From positions 1 to 64,000 of the forward strand of contig JAFWQA010000029.1 in NCBI GenBank assembly GCA_017509255.1: DNA of 64,000 nt, read 5' to 3'. Position numbers and translations under genes: made by a program. Under the pieces are notes generated by a model, which saw only the letters and a list, made by a program, of their open reading frames with translations, was not told the origin of the DNA and did no database searches. Within the stretch, counting starts at the first letter, position 1. Each line of letters begins with the position of its first letter. Below, one piece after another: positions 51,245 through 59,694 of this stretch. The stretch comes from Clostridia bacterium. GTDB taxonomy: Bacteria; Bacillota; Clostridia; Christensenellales; Aristaeellaceae.

Positions 51245-53827
51245 ATGAACCTGGGGAAGCTGTGCATGCAGGCACCGTGGGTGCTGATCCTCTTTGCTGT
51301 TTTGGCGGCGGCGGTCGTCCTGCTGGCCCTGGAGCTGAAGCGGGCCAGGGCCCGGGAGGAAAAGGAGGACAGGGAGATCCGGTCCATCCTTTCCGCCATG
51401 GAGGAGCTGTATCCGCTGGCTGTTTTCGCGGACATCAAAAGGAACCGGGTGCGGTTCATCCGCCATCACGGCCTGCGGGAGGGCGAGGACCCGGGGATCA
51501 GCTATGACGATTTTATCAGTGTCGGCGCGGAGGACACGCCGGCGGGGGAAGCGCGCGACAGGTTTCTGAGCGTTTTCTGCCGGGACGCGATGCTGAAGGC
51601 CATTGAGGACGGGAAAAAACACCTGACCCTGGATACGCCGCATATGATGCAGGACGGGCAGTATCACTGGATGCGGTGCCTGCACATTTTCCTGAATCCG
51701 GAAAAGAAGGACGGGCAGACGCTGATCCTGGCCAGCGTGATCGACCGGGAGATCGCCGAGCGGCAGGAGCAGGAGAGGGTCAATGCCATCCAGGAAAGCG
51801 TGATCGAGTCCCTGGCGACCCTTGTGGAAAGCCGGGACATCAATACGGGCAGCCATGTGCGCAATACCCGGCGCCTGGTGACGCTGATCGTGGAAAAGCT
51901 GCGGGAGACGAGTGAATTCCCGGAGCTGCTGGATGACAAATACGCGCAGAATATCATCGTGGGTTCCGTGCTGCACGATATCGGCAAGATCTTTATCTCG
52001 GACGTGATCCTCAACAAGGCGGGAAAGCTGACGCAGGAGGAATTCCGGGTGGTGCAGCAGCATACCGCGCTGGGCAAGGAGATCGTGGAGCAGATCTTTG
52101 CCGGCAGCCTGGAAAAGGACACCTGCGACGTGATCCGCGACATCGTTTATTCCCATCATGAGCGCTGGGACGGCAGGGGCTATCCGCAGGGCCTGAAGGG
52201 AGAGGAGATCCCGCTTTCCGCGCGCATCATGGCGGTGGCGGATGTGTTTGACGCGCTGATCTCCCGCCGGGCATACAAGGAGCCGATGCCCCCGGAGGCG
52301 GCCTTTGAAATGATCGGGGCGGAAGCCGGCGCACATTTTGACGCGCGGGTAGCCCGCGCGCTGACCGCCCAGAGGGACAAAATCACGGAATACCTGTCCG
52401 AATGGACGGAGGAGCAGGGCTGGGAAAAGCTTTCCGGCGCCCTGGGCAGCATGGTGGAGGCCATCCAGAACCGCTCCGTGATGAGCGCGTTCGTTGAGGA
52501 TTATGAGGTGGCAAGCATCGTAACGCCGGACACCGGAAAGGTCCGCCTGCTGTATCTGGGAGAGCATTTCCGCAGGATCTACGGGAATATCTTTTTCGGA
52601 AAAGACTTCCATGAGACGCTGCTCCGGGAGGCAGAGAAGATCGTCATGCCGGAGGACTGGCCCGGATATAAGAGGCTGCTCTCCTTCAGCGGCATGAAGG
52701 AGCAGCTGACGGGGCGGGACAGCCTGGCCTGGAACTTCCGGATCCAGGGCGAGGGGCGCAGCCCCTATCACATGCAGCTGAGGCTGATCCGGATCAACTA
52801 CGCGGAGGAGCCGGAACGCTTTGACGTGCTGGTCGGGATCCGGGACGTGGACGCGGAGATCCGGCAGAAGGAGGAAAGCCTCCGCACTGAGCAGATGAAC
52901 CGGGACGTGATCAGCGGCCTGTCGGACGACTATGAGGCGATCTTCTTCGCGGAGCTGAACGAGGACAGCGTCCGGACCGTCCGCGCGCGGGAGCGGTTTG
53001 TGCGCCACCATCCGGGCCTGACGGACATCACCTCCTATGCGGACTTTGTGGACCGGGCAACGGAGCAGGTCTACACGGAGGACCGGGAGGGCCTGAAGAG
53101 ACATCTGCGGCCGACGCAGATCCGGGAGCTGCTCAGCGCCGAGGAGTCGAATTACTATGAATACCGCCGCGTGATCCGGGGCGAGCTCCAGTATTACCAG
53201 GTCAAGCTGATCCGCACCCGGCAGTGGGAGGAAAAGGGCGCGTTCATTATCGGCGTGCACAACACGGACGAGGCGACGCGCCGGGACATGGAACGCGTGC
53301 ACGCGCTGAAGCAGGCGCGGATGGACGGACTGACCGGGCTGCTCAACCGCATCACCTTTGAGCGGGACGTGGATGAGCACTGCCTGGAATACACCTCCCG
53401 CGGGACGTCGATGGCCTATCTGGACCTGGACACCTTCAAGCGGATGAACGACACCCTGGGCCACGCCGCCGGAGACAGGATCCTGGAGGTCGTGGCGGAG
53501 GAGCTGACGAAGGGACTGCCCCACGGCACCCTGATCGGGCGCATGGGCGGGGACGAGTTTGCCGTCTTCTTCCCCTCCGGCGTCCCGGAGGACGTCAGCG
53601 CGCTTCTCAGGCAGGTGCAGCTGCGGACGAAGGAGCGCTTTGAGCAGTTGTATCCCGACTCGCACGTGACCCTGTCGGTGGGCGGCGTATACTGCGAGGA
53701 TCCCGGGCTGGACTTCAACGACCTGCGCCTGCTGGCGGACCGTGAAATGTACAAGTCCAAGCTGGACGGCAGGAACCGGCACCATTTCCGCAGCGTGACG
53801 GCGGAGGACGCGAAAAGGATCGAGTAA
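51245..53827 (+). CDS. Membrane HD-GYP and GGDEF cyclic-nucleotide signalling protein
   Basis: An 860-residue regulator. One N-terminal membrane helix (WVLILFAVLAAAVVLLALEL) is followed by a PAS-like sensor (~45-180). The HD-GYP phosphodiesterase domain (~190-380) has LHDIGKIFISD near 244, YSHHERWDGRGYPQGL near 302 and MAVADVFDALIS. Two further PAS-like regions (~420-550 and ~565-685) and a C-terminal GGDEF domain (~690-850) with GRMGGDEFAVFF near 767 follow. All key residues of both enzymes look intact, so it could both make and degrade c-di-GMP (or a related dinucleotide). It is separated by 12 bases from the GH2 gene, suggesting co-transcription. Confidence 0.9.
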   Translation: MNLGKLCMQAPWVLILFAVLAAAVVLLALELKRARAREEKEDREIRSILSAMEELYPLAVFADIKRNRVRFIRHHGLREGEDPGISYDDFISVGAEDTPAGEARDRFLSVFCRDAMLKAIEDGKKHLTLDTPHMMQDGQYHWMRCLHIFLNPEKKDGQTLILASVIDREIAERQEQERVNAIQESVIESLATLVESRDINTGSHVRNTRRLVTLIVEKLRETSEFPELLDDKYAQNIIVGSVLHDIGKIFISDVILNKAGKLTQEEFRVVQQHTALGKEIVEQIFAGSLEKDTCDVIRDIVYSHHERWDGRGYPQGLKGEEIPLSARIMAVADVFDALISRRAYKEPMPPEAAFEMIGAEAGAHFDARVARALTAQRDKITEYLSEWTEEQGWEKLSGALGSMVEAIQNRSVMSAFVEDYEVASIVTPDTGKVRLLYLGEHFRRIYGNIFFGKDFHETLLREAEKIVMPEDWPGYKRLLSFSGMKEQLTGRDSLAWNFRIQGEGRSPYHMQLRLIRINYAEEPERFDVLVGIRDVDAEIRQKEESLRTEQMNRDVISGLSDDYEAIFFAELNEDSVRTVRARERFVRHHPGLTDITSYADFVDRATEQVYTEDREGLKRHLRPTQIRELLSAEESNYYEYRRVIRGELQYYQVKLIRTRQWEEKGAFIIGVHNTDEATRRDMERVHALKQARMDGLTGLLNRITFERDVDEHCLEYTSRGTSMAYLDLDTFKRMNDTLGHAAGDRILEVVAEELTKGLPHGTLIGRMGGDEFAVFFPSGVPEDVSALLRQVQLRTKERFEQLYPDSHVTLSVGGVYCEDPGLDFNDLRLLADREMYKSKLDGRNRHHFRSVTAEDAKRIE

Positions 53828-53839
53828 CGGAGACAGGAA

Positions 53840-55633
53840 ATGAAAAAATACCAGCAAAAGAACGTTTCGGACATCAATCTGGAGGATTACCTGGGCGAAT
53901 ATGAGGGCCGGGAGACCGGCCGGGATCAGGCGGTGTTCACCGGCGGCAGGGAAACGGTCTCCCTGGCCGGGAAATGGAATTATGCCGTGGACGCATACGA
54001 TACCTGCCTGCGTCAGCACTGGTTTGAGGAAAGGTACCGCGACGCGCGGGGCTTCTCCCTGCCGGTGGATTATTCCTTCGATACCTGGCCGGAGATGGAG
54101 CTGCCCTGCTGCTGGAACACGCAGGGGGAAAAATTCCTGCTGTATGAGGGAAGCATGGTGTTCACCCGCAGGGTCCCCTTTGAAAAGCGCGCCGGGGAGC
54201 GGGTGTACCTGCGGATCGGCGCCGCCAACTATATCTGCCGGGTGTTTGTGAATGGGCAGTACCTGGGCTCCCACAGGGGCGGCTCCACGCCGGCCTTCTT
54301 TGACGTGACGGACGCCCTGCGGGCGGAGAACCGCTTCCTGATCTGCGTGGACGCGACAAGGCGCCCGGAGCAGGTGCCGACGGAGAACACGGACTGGTTC
54401 AATTACGGCGGGATCTATCGGGAGATCGACCTGATCCGCGTACCGGAGGCCGGGATCCGGGATTTCCGGCTCTCCCTCGTGCCGGACGGCAGCTTCCGCC
54501 ATATCGCCGTGAGCGCCGCGCTGACCCGCCCCGCAGACGGGGAGGCGGTACTGGCGCTGCCCGCGCTGGGCATCCGGAAAAGCATCCGGATCAGGGCCGG
54601 ACGGGGCAGGGCAGTGCTGACGGCGGACCCGGAGCTGTGGACACCGGAGAAACCCGTGCTCTATGACGCGGAACTATCCTTCGGCGCGGACCGGGTGTCG
54701 GACCGTGTCGGCTTCCGGGAGATCCGGGTCCGCGGCCGGGAGATCCTGCTGAACGGGAAGAAGATCTTCCTGCGCGGCGTGAGCTGCCATGAAGACAGCG
54801 TGAAGAACGGCAAGGCGGTCACCGAAGCGGAATGCGAGCAGGCCATCCGGGACGCGAAGGGCATGGGCTGCAACTTCATGCGGCTGGCCCATTATCCGCA
54901 TACGGAAAAAATGGCCCGGGCGGCGGACCGGCTCGGTATCCTGCTCTGGGAGGAGATCCCGGTCTACTGGGCGATCCGCTTCCGCAAGCCCTCCACCTTC
55001 GCTGACGCGAAAAACCAGCTACTGGAGCTGATCACCCGGGACTACAACCGGGCCTCGGTCATCATCTGGTCCGTCGGCAACGAGAACCTGGACTCGGACG
55101 AGCGGCTGCGCTTCATGAAGCGGCTGGCGGACACGGCGCGCCGGGAGGACCGGACCCGCCTCGTTTCCGCGGCCTGCCTGGTCAGCGCGGAGAAAAACGC
55201 CATCGCCGACCGGCTGGCGGAGTATCTGGACGTGATCGGCCTGAACGAGTATTACGGCTGGTACAGCCCGGATTTTGCAAAGCTGCCGGAGCTTTTCCGG
55301 AACAGCGACCCGTCAAAGCCCGTCATCATCACGGAGTTCGGCGCCGACGCCCTGTACGGGCATCACGGCACGGCGGAGGACAAGGGCACGGTGGAATGCC
55401 AGGCGGCTATCTATGAGCGGCAGATCGAGGAGATCCGGAAGATCGGCTACGTTCAGGGCATGACTCCCTGGATCCTGTACGACTTCCGCTGTCCGAGGCG
55501 CACCTCCTTCATCCAGCTGTACTATAACCGGAAGGGCCTGATCACGGAGGACCGGAAGCATAAAAAGCCGGCCTATGGGATCATGAAGAGGTTTTATCTG
55601 GAAAAGAAAAAAGCCGCCGGAGGGCGGACATAA
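53840..55633 (+). CDS. GH2 beta-glucuronidase, cytoplasmic
   Basis: A 597-residue family 2 glycoside hydrolase, the length of E. coli UidA (603). The domain order is sugar-binding jelly roll (with [15 protein letters not shown] and [20 protein letters not shown]), Ig-like middle domain and TIM barrel. Acid/base Glu415 lies in [11 protein letters not shown] and nucleophile Glu499 in [15 protein letters not shown]. The NxK motif that recognises the glucuronate carboxylate is present as [13 protein letters not shown] near 563, favouring glucuronidase over galactosidase. No signal peptide, so it acts on imported glucuronides, possibly from glucuronoxylan or host conjugates. Confidence 0.9.
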   Translation: MKKYQQKNVSDINLEDYLGEYEGRETGRDQAVFTGGRETVSLAGKWNYAVDAYDTCLRQHWFEERYRDARGFSLPVDYSFDTWPEMELPCCWNTQGEKFLLYEGSMVFTRRVPFEKRAGERVYLRIGAANYICRVFVNGQYLGSHRGGSTPAFFDVTDALRAENRFLICVDATRRPEQVPTENTDWFNYGGIYREIDLIRVPEAGIRDFRLSLVPDGSFRHIAVSAALTRPADGEAVLALPALGIRKSIRIRAGRGRAVLTADPELWTPEKPVLYDAELSFGADRVSDRVGFREIRVRGREILLNGKKIFLRGVSCHEDSVKNGKAVTEAECEQAIRDAKGMGCNFMRLAHYPHTEKMARAADRLGILLWEEIPVYWAIRFRKPSTFADAKNQLLELITRDYNRASVIIWSVGNENLDSDERLRFMKRLADTARREDRTRLVSAACLVSAEKNAIADRLAEYLDVIGLNEYYGWYSPDFAKLPELFRNSDPSKPVIITEFGADALYGHHGTAEDKGTVECQAAIYERQIEEIRKIGYVQGMTPWILYDFRCPRRTSFIQLYYNRKGLITEDRKHKKPAYGIMKRFYLEKKKAAGGRT

Positions 55634-55639
55634 AAAACC

Positions 55640-55666
55640 GGGGGCCGGCGTCAGCCGGCCCCCTTT
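55640..55666. terminator. Bidirectional terminator between GH2 and Hsp20 genes
   Basis: Stem GGGGGCCGGC / GCCGGCCCCC (ten pairs) with a four-base loop. The minus strand continues GGTTTTTT; the plus strand has TTT. Confidence 0.8.
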
Positions 55667-55697
55667 ACACAGGGAGAAAGGGGTAAGAGGTAAGGGA

Positions 55698-56153
55698 TCA
55701 ACCTTCGATGGCAATGGTCTTCTTCTGAGGCAGCTCGGGCTGATGCTCCTTCTTGGGCAGCTGCAGGGAAAGCACGCCGTTTTCCATCTTCGCGCGGATA
55801 TCGTCCTCGGTGATGTCTTCGCCCACATAGAAGCTGCGGCTCATGGAACCGGCGTAGCGCTCCTGGCGGATGACCTTGCCGGTCTTTTCGTCCTTTTCGT
55901 CCTTGTTCAGGTTCTTGGCGGCGGTGATGTTCAGGCAGCCGTTTTCCAGCGTCAGCTCCACGTCTTCCTTTTTGAAACCGGGCAGGTCGATATCGATCTC
56001 AAAGCCGTCCTCCTTTTCACGCACGTCGGTCCTCATCAGGTTCTTCGCGTTGTGGCCGTACAGGGGGCTCCTCTTTCCGAAGAACTCACGGTCCAGATCG
56101 TTCATCCAGCGGTCCATCAAATCTTCACCAAAGATACTCGGCAGATACATCAT
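55698..56153 (-). CDS. Hsp20-family small heat-shock protein
   Basis: A 151-residue alpha-crystallin-type holdase chaperone. The crystallin domain spans ~40-140 (VREKEDGFEIDIDLPGFKKE; GKVIRQERYAGSMSRSFYV; closing ENGVLSLQLPKKE). AGGAGG precedes the ATG at 56153; a second ATG follows directly. It is transcribed from a TTGACG/TATAAT promoter overlapped by a perfect CIRCE element, so HrcA control is expected. The leader is about 110 bases. Confidence 0.95.
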   Translation of the reverse strand: MMYLPSIFGEDLMDRWMNDLDREFFGKRSPLYGHNAKNLMRTDVREKEDGFEIDIDLPGFKKEDVELTLENGCLNITAAKNLNKDEKDEKTGKVIRQERYAGSMSRSFYVGEDITEDDIRAKMENGVLSLQLPKKEHQPELPQKKTIAIEG

Positions 56154-56270
56154 AGCTCATTCCTCCTATCGAATCGGCCCGGGGTCCTGCCCCGGACGGG
56201 GTCTGTAATGTTGCTGCAGTCGGGGCGGCTTTCCGGATCCCATCCGGGCCTTTTCCCTTTCTGCGGTTGT

Positions 56271-56299
56271 ATTATAGCACGGCTGTTAGCACTCGTCAA
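56271..56299 (-). promoter_or_regulatory. Promoter of the Hsp20 gene
   Basis: Minus strand: TTGACG (56299-56294), 17-base spacer, perfect TATAAT (56276-56271). The -35 lies inside the CIRCE spacer. Confidence 0.85.
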
Positions 56300-56312
56300 G
56301 GGTGAGTGCTAA
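56286..56312. promoter_or_regulatory. CIRCE element (HrcA operator)
   Basis: TTAGCACTC, nine bases, GAGTGCTAA: a perfect match to the CIRCE consensus, overlapping the -35 region of the Hsp20 promoter. HrcA is not encoded in the window. The sequence between here and the thioesterase gene (56313-56467) shows no gene or clear promoter. Confidence 0.97.
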
Positions 56313-56467
56313 CAATTTTATGTGAAATTTGTGTGAAGAAGATGTACGGTCAGGTCGGGACGGTATGGCGGAGGGCTTCGTCCGCATTTTCAGAGCTCCC
56401 GCCGCCCGGGAAGATACAGCGGCAAAAAAGGGGAAAACTCTCCGGGAGTCGAAAAATAAGAAGGTTT

Positions 56468-56487
56468 GTTCTGCAACAGAGCAGAAC
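56468..56487. promoter_or_regulatory. Inverted repeat before the thioesterase gene
   Basis: GTTCTGC, spacer aacaga, GCAGAAC, about 20 bases before the ATG and just upstream of the ribosome site. It may be an operator or leader hairpin. Confidence 0.45.
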
Positions 56488-56507
56488 CTGGGAAGGATGA
56501 TACAATT

Positions 56508-57236
56508 ATGAAAGTATTTGAAGACGAGCTTCTGATCCGCGCAAAGGACTGCGATCTCAACGGGACCTGGCGCCTGAGCGCGGTGCTGGAGGCCATGCAG
56601 GAGGCGGCCGGGGATCACAGCACGCTGCTGGGCTGCGGCCGGGAAACCATCGTCCGTACGGGTATCGTGTGGGTGCTGGTACGCAGCGAGGTGCGCATGG
56701 ACCGCTACCCGGCGATCGGGGAAAAGGTCCGGGTCAAAACCTTTCCGATGCCGGTGAGGCACCGCTTCTTTCCCCGCTACTACATCTTCACCGATGAGCA
56801 GGGGAAGCGGATCGGCATGGCGAGCACGCTGTGGGTGCTGATGGATATCAATACCCGGCAGATGGCGGCGGAAACGGCGCTGAAGACGCCACTGCCGGAC
56901 AACAGCGACCTGGAGGCGCCCATGGGCTTCCCGGCGCAGATCGAAAAGCTGGCCGCCTGGGAAACGGAATCGCGGTACCGGGCGCAGTATACGGACCTGG
57001 ACATCAACCAGCATGTGAACAACACCCGGTACGCGGACTGGTTCTGCAACGCGCTGGGGACCGAGACCCTGAGAAAGCATGAGATCGCCTCGGTGATCCT
57101 GGACTACAACGCCGAGATCAGGCCGGACCAGGAGGTCAGGCTCAGCCTGAAACAGGACGGGATGAAATGCCAGCTGGCCGGCTTCTGCGATCAGAAGAAA
57201 TCCTTTGAGATCGGGGCAGTACTGAGGGAGAGATAA
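56508..57236 (+). CDS. Acyl-ACP thioesterase
   Basis: A 242-residue double-hotdog thioesterase releasing free fatty acids from acyl carrier protein. The N-terminal hotdog begins FEDELLIRAKDCDLNGTWRL and holds GIVWVLVRSEV; the second contains DLDINQHVNNTRYADWF with the catalytic Asn and His of the FatA/FatB-like family. The start is the ATG at 56508 behind GGAAGG; the frame is open 14 codons further but without a ribosome site. It ends two bases before the transcobalamin-like gene, so it may head that operon. Confidence 0.9.
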   Translation: MKVFEDELLIRAKDCDLNGTWRLSAVLEAMQEAAGDHSTLLGCGRETIVRTGIVWVLVRSEVRMDRYPAIGEKVRVKTFPMPVRHRFFPRYYIFTDEQGKRIGMASTLWVLMDINTRQMAAETALKTPLPDNSDLEAPMGFPAQIEKLAAWETESRYRAQYTDLDINQHVNNTRYADWFCNALGTETLRKHEIASVILDYNAEIRPDQEVRLSLKQDGMKCQLAGFCDQKKSFEIGAVLRER

Positions 57237-57238
57237 GC

Positions 57239-58792
57239 ATGGATATCCGCATGGGGATCCGGAGGCTTTGGGTGGCAGCGCTCGCGCTGCTGCTGCTTCT
57301 GCCTGCCCCGGCTTTCGGGGAGAACAGGGCCGACGCGCTGATCGCGGAGCTGATCTCCTATAATATGAAGGCATCGGGGCAGGCGGACGTCCAGGGCTGG
57401 ATCGACACCGCTCTGAAGGATAGCGCCGACGGCACCGGGGGCTGGTATCTGATCGCGCTGAGGCAGCACGGGGAAGGATATGACTGGTCCGCCTGCCGGG
57501 AAGAGCTGGAGCGGAAGGCGGAGGAAACGGGGAGCGGCAGCATGACCAAAAGGCTGCGCATGTCCCTGACGCTGCTCTCTCTGGGCAGCGGAAGCGCCTT
57601 TCCCGCCGAAACGGCGGCGATGCTCCGCGGCGACGAGCCGCTGATGACCGCCGTTTTTGCCCTGCACCTGTTCAACAACGGTGTTGCATCGGATGCCTGC
57701 GGCGCGGAGGAGATGCTCCGGCGCCTGCTGGATCTGCAGCTGGCGGACGGCGGCTGGGCTGTGATCGGCGAAGCCTGCGACGTGGACTGCACCGCGATGG
57801 CGCTGCAGGCGCTGGCGCCGTATTACGGCGCGCGGGAGCAGGTGACCGCGGCGGCGAACGCGGCGCTCGCCGCGCTGTCCTCGCGGCAGCTGCCCAACGG
57901 CGGCTTTACGGGCATGGGCATGGAGAGCGCGGAAAGCTGCGCTCAGGTGCTGCTGGCGCTCAGCTCGCTGGGCATCGACTGTGAAAAGGACGAACGCTTT
58001 ATCCGAGACGGGAACACCGTGCTGGACGCGATGCTGCGCTTCCGCACGGAGGACGGGGGCTTTGCCCACGCGCCGGGCGGGGCGGCCAACGCCACCGCGA
58101 CGGTGCAGGCGTTCTATTCGCTGGCCGGCTACAGCCGGCTGCTGCGCGGGGAGGGCCCCTATTACGTCCTGGACCGGGCGGAGGCGGAGGGAAAGACCGC
58201 CGCGCCGGTCCTGCCCGTCAAGGGCTGGCTGTACCTGGCGATCGGCCTGGGCACGGCTGCGGCGTGCCTGGTCTCCGTCCTGCGTAAAAAGAGAAATATC
58301 CGGACGTATCTGTTCATCGCGGCTGTCGGGATCCTGCTGGCGGCAGCGGTTTTCCTGACGGAGGTGCAGTCGCCCGAAAAATACTACGCGCCTTCCGCCG
58401 CGGTGGAAAACGGGATCGCGACGACGGTCTCCGTCCGCTGCGACAGCGTGGCCGGCCGGAGCGAGTACGCCCCGGCGGACGGGGTGATCCTGGACACGGT
58501 GAGCGTGCTGCTGCCGGAGGGCGCCACAGCCTTTGACCAGCTGCTGGAGGCGACGCGGGCGAACCGGCTGCAGATGGAGTATGACGGCACCACGGCCGGC
58601 GCCTATGTGGAGGGCATCGGCTATCTCTACGAGTATGCCTTCGGTAATCTGTCCGGCTGGCTGTACCGGGTGAACGGCGCCTTCGCGGACGTGGGCTGCA
58701 GCCAGTATCGCCTGCAGGAGGGCGACGCGGTGGAGTGGATGTATACGACGGACCTGGGCAAGGACGTCGGCAACAGTTATATGGGCTTTTGA
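57239..58792 (+). CDS. Transcobalamin/intrinsic factor-like surface protein with membrane hairpin
   Basis: A 517-residue protein in two extracellular parts. After a signal peptide (ALALLLLLPAPAFG), residues ~30-300 form an alpha/alpha toroid with repeating motifs DGGWAVIG, NGGFTGMGME and DGGFAHAPGG, as in terpenoid-cyclase/prenyltransferase folds and intrinsic factor. Two membrane helices follow (~329-347 and ~355-375) separated by the positive turn RKKRNIR, putting the C-terminus outside again. Residues ~385-517 are a DUF4430-type domain (AYVEGIGYLYEYAFGNLSGW; closing GDAVEWMYTTDLGKDVG). Toroid plus DUF4430 is the architecture of cobalamin carriers. It heads an ECF transporter operon, suggesting substrate capture; corrinoid binding is inferred. 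Confidence 0.8.
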   Translation: MDIRMGIRRLWVAALALLLLLPAPAFGENRADALIAELISYNMKASGQADVQGWIDTALKDSADGTGGWYLIALRQHGEGYDWSACREELERKAEETGSGSMTKRLRMSLTLLSLGSGSAFPAETAAMLRGDEPLMTAVFALHLFNNGVASDACGAEEMLRRLLDLQLADGGWAVIGEACDVDCTAMALQALAPYYGAREQVTAAANAALAALSSRQLPNGGFTGMGMESAESCAQVLLALSSLGIDCEKDERFIRDGNTVLDAMLRFRTEDGGFAHAPGGAANATATVQAFYSLAGYSRLLRGEGPYYVLDRAEAEGKTAAPVLPVKGWLYLAIGLGTAAACLVSVLRKKRNIRTYLFIAAVGILLAAAVFLTEVQSPEKYYAPSAAVENGIATTVSVRCDSVAGRSEYAPADGVILDTVSVLLPEGATAFDQLLEATRANRLQMEYDGTTAGAYVEGIGYLYEYAFGNLSGWLYRVNGAFADVGCSQYRLQEGDAVEWMYTTDLGKDVGNSYMGF

Positions 58793-58815
58793 AAAAAGGG
58801 AAGGGAGGGGCGCGC

Positions 58816-59694
58816 GTGAAAAGCCTGTACCGGCAGAACCCCGCGGCGGTATGCGTGTATTTCCTGTGCGTGCTGCTCCCGGTGATGTTCGGCATCGATC
58901 CGGTCACGGCGGGCACGGGCCTGGCCGCGGGCCTGGTCCTGCTTTTCCTGCTGGATCCCGGGCTGAAGCCGCGGGGGGTCTGGATCTATCTGCTGATCCC
59001 GCTGTTCAGCATGGCGGTCAACCCGGTCTTCAACCATAACGGTGTCACGGTCCTGTTCTTCCTCAACCGGAACCCGGTCACCCGGGAGGCGCTGCTGTAC
59101 GGGCTGGTGCTGGGGCTGGTCATCTCCGCGGCGCTGGTCTGGAGCCGCTGCTTCACCGCGGTCATGGATACGGACCGGCTGCTGTATGTGACCGGCAGGC
59201 TTTCGCCCAAGGTGTCCCTGGTGCTGTCCATGGCGCTGCGGTATATCCCCCTGTGCCGGCGGCAGGCGGCGAGGATCAGGGAGGCGCGGAGGGCCGTGGG
59301 CCTGACGCGGGAGGACAACGCCGTGGACCGGCTGCGGAGCGCGCTGAGCGTGTTCTCCGGGCTGGTGACCTGGACGCTGGAGAACGGCATCGTCACGGCG
59401 GACAGCATGGAGGCGCGGGGCTACGGCAGCGGCTGCAGGAGCCGCTACAGCCTCTTTCCCTGGACCCGAGGCGATACGCTGCTTTCGGCGCTGTCGGCGG
59501 CGCTTTTCGCGGCGGTGCTCGCGGCGCGGGCGGCCGGGAAGATCGGCTACGTCTGGTATCCCGTGCTGGTCACGCCCGAGGCGGGTCCCGGCGGCATTGC
59601 CGGCTATCTGGCCTTCTGCGCGCTGTGCCTGACGGGCATTATTCTGGAGATAAAGGAGAGACGGAAGTGGAGATCCTTGCGGTCAGAGATCTGA
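58816..59694 (+). CDS. ecfT: ECF transporter transmembrane component EcfT (CbiQ family)
   Basis: A 292-residue coupling protein with about five helices (LVLLFLLDPGLKPRGVWIYL; LLYGLVLGLVISAALVWSRC). The coupling helices carry the conserved Ala-Arg-Gly in DSMEARGYGSG; the first such helix region contains RQAARIREARRA. The start is the GTG at 58816 behind GGGAGGGG, 23 bases after the preceding stop. Its end overlaps the ATPase gene by 28 bases. It transmits ATPase motions to the S component. Confidence 0.9.
   Translation: MKSLYRQNPAAVCVYFLCVLLPVMFGIDPVTAGTGLAAGLVLLFLLDPGLKPRGVWIYLLIPLFSMAVNPVFNHNGVTVLFFLNRNPVTREALLYGLVLGLVISAALVWSRCFTAVMDTDRLLYVTGRLSPKVSLVLSMALRYIPLCRRQAARIREARRAVGLTREDNAVDRLRSALSVFSGLVTWTLENGIVTADSMEARGYGSGCRSRYSLFPWTRGDTLLSALSAALFAAVLAARAAGKIGYVWYPVLVTPEAGPGGIAGYLAFCALCLTGIILEIKERRKWRSLRSEI

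Noticed and set aside
57000..57300. Cobalamin riboswitch before the transcobalamin-like gene
   Set aside because: The gene starts two bases after the thioesterase stop; there is no leader that could hold a B12 riboswitch.
59253..59666. 138-codon N-terminal extension of the ECF ATPase
   Set aside because: It lies wholly inside ecfT in another frame; the GTG at 59667 has an AAGGAG site and begins at the ABC domain.
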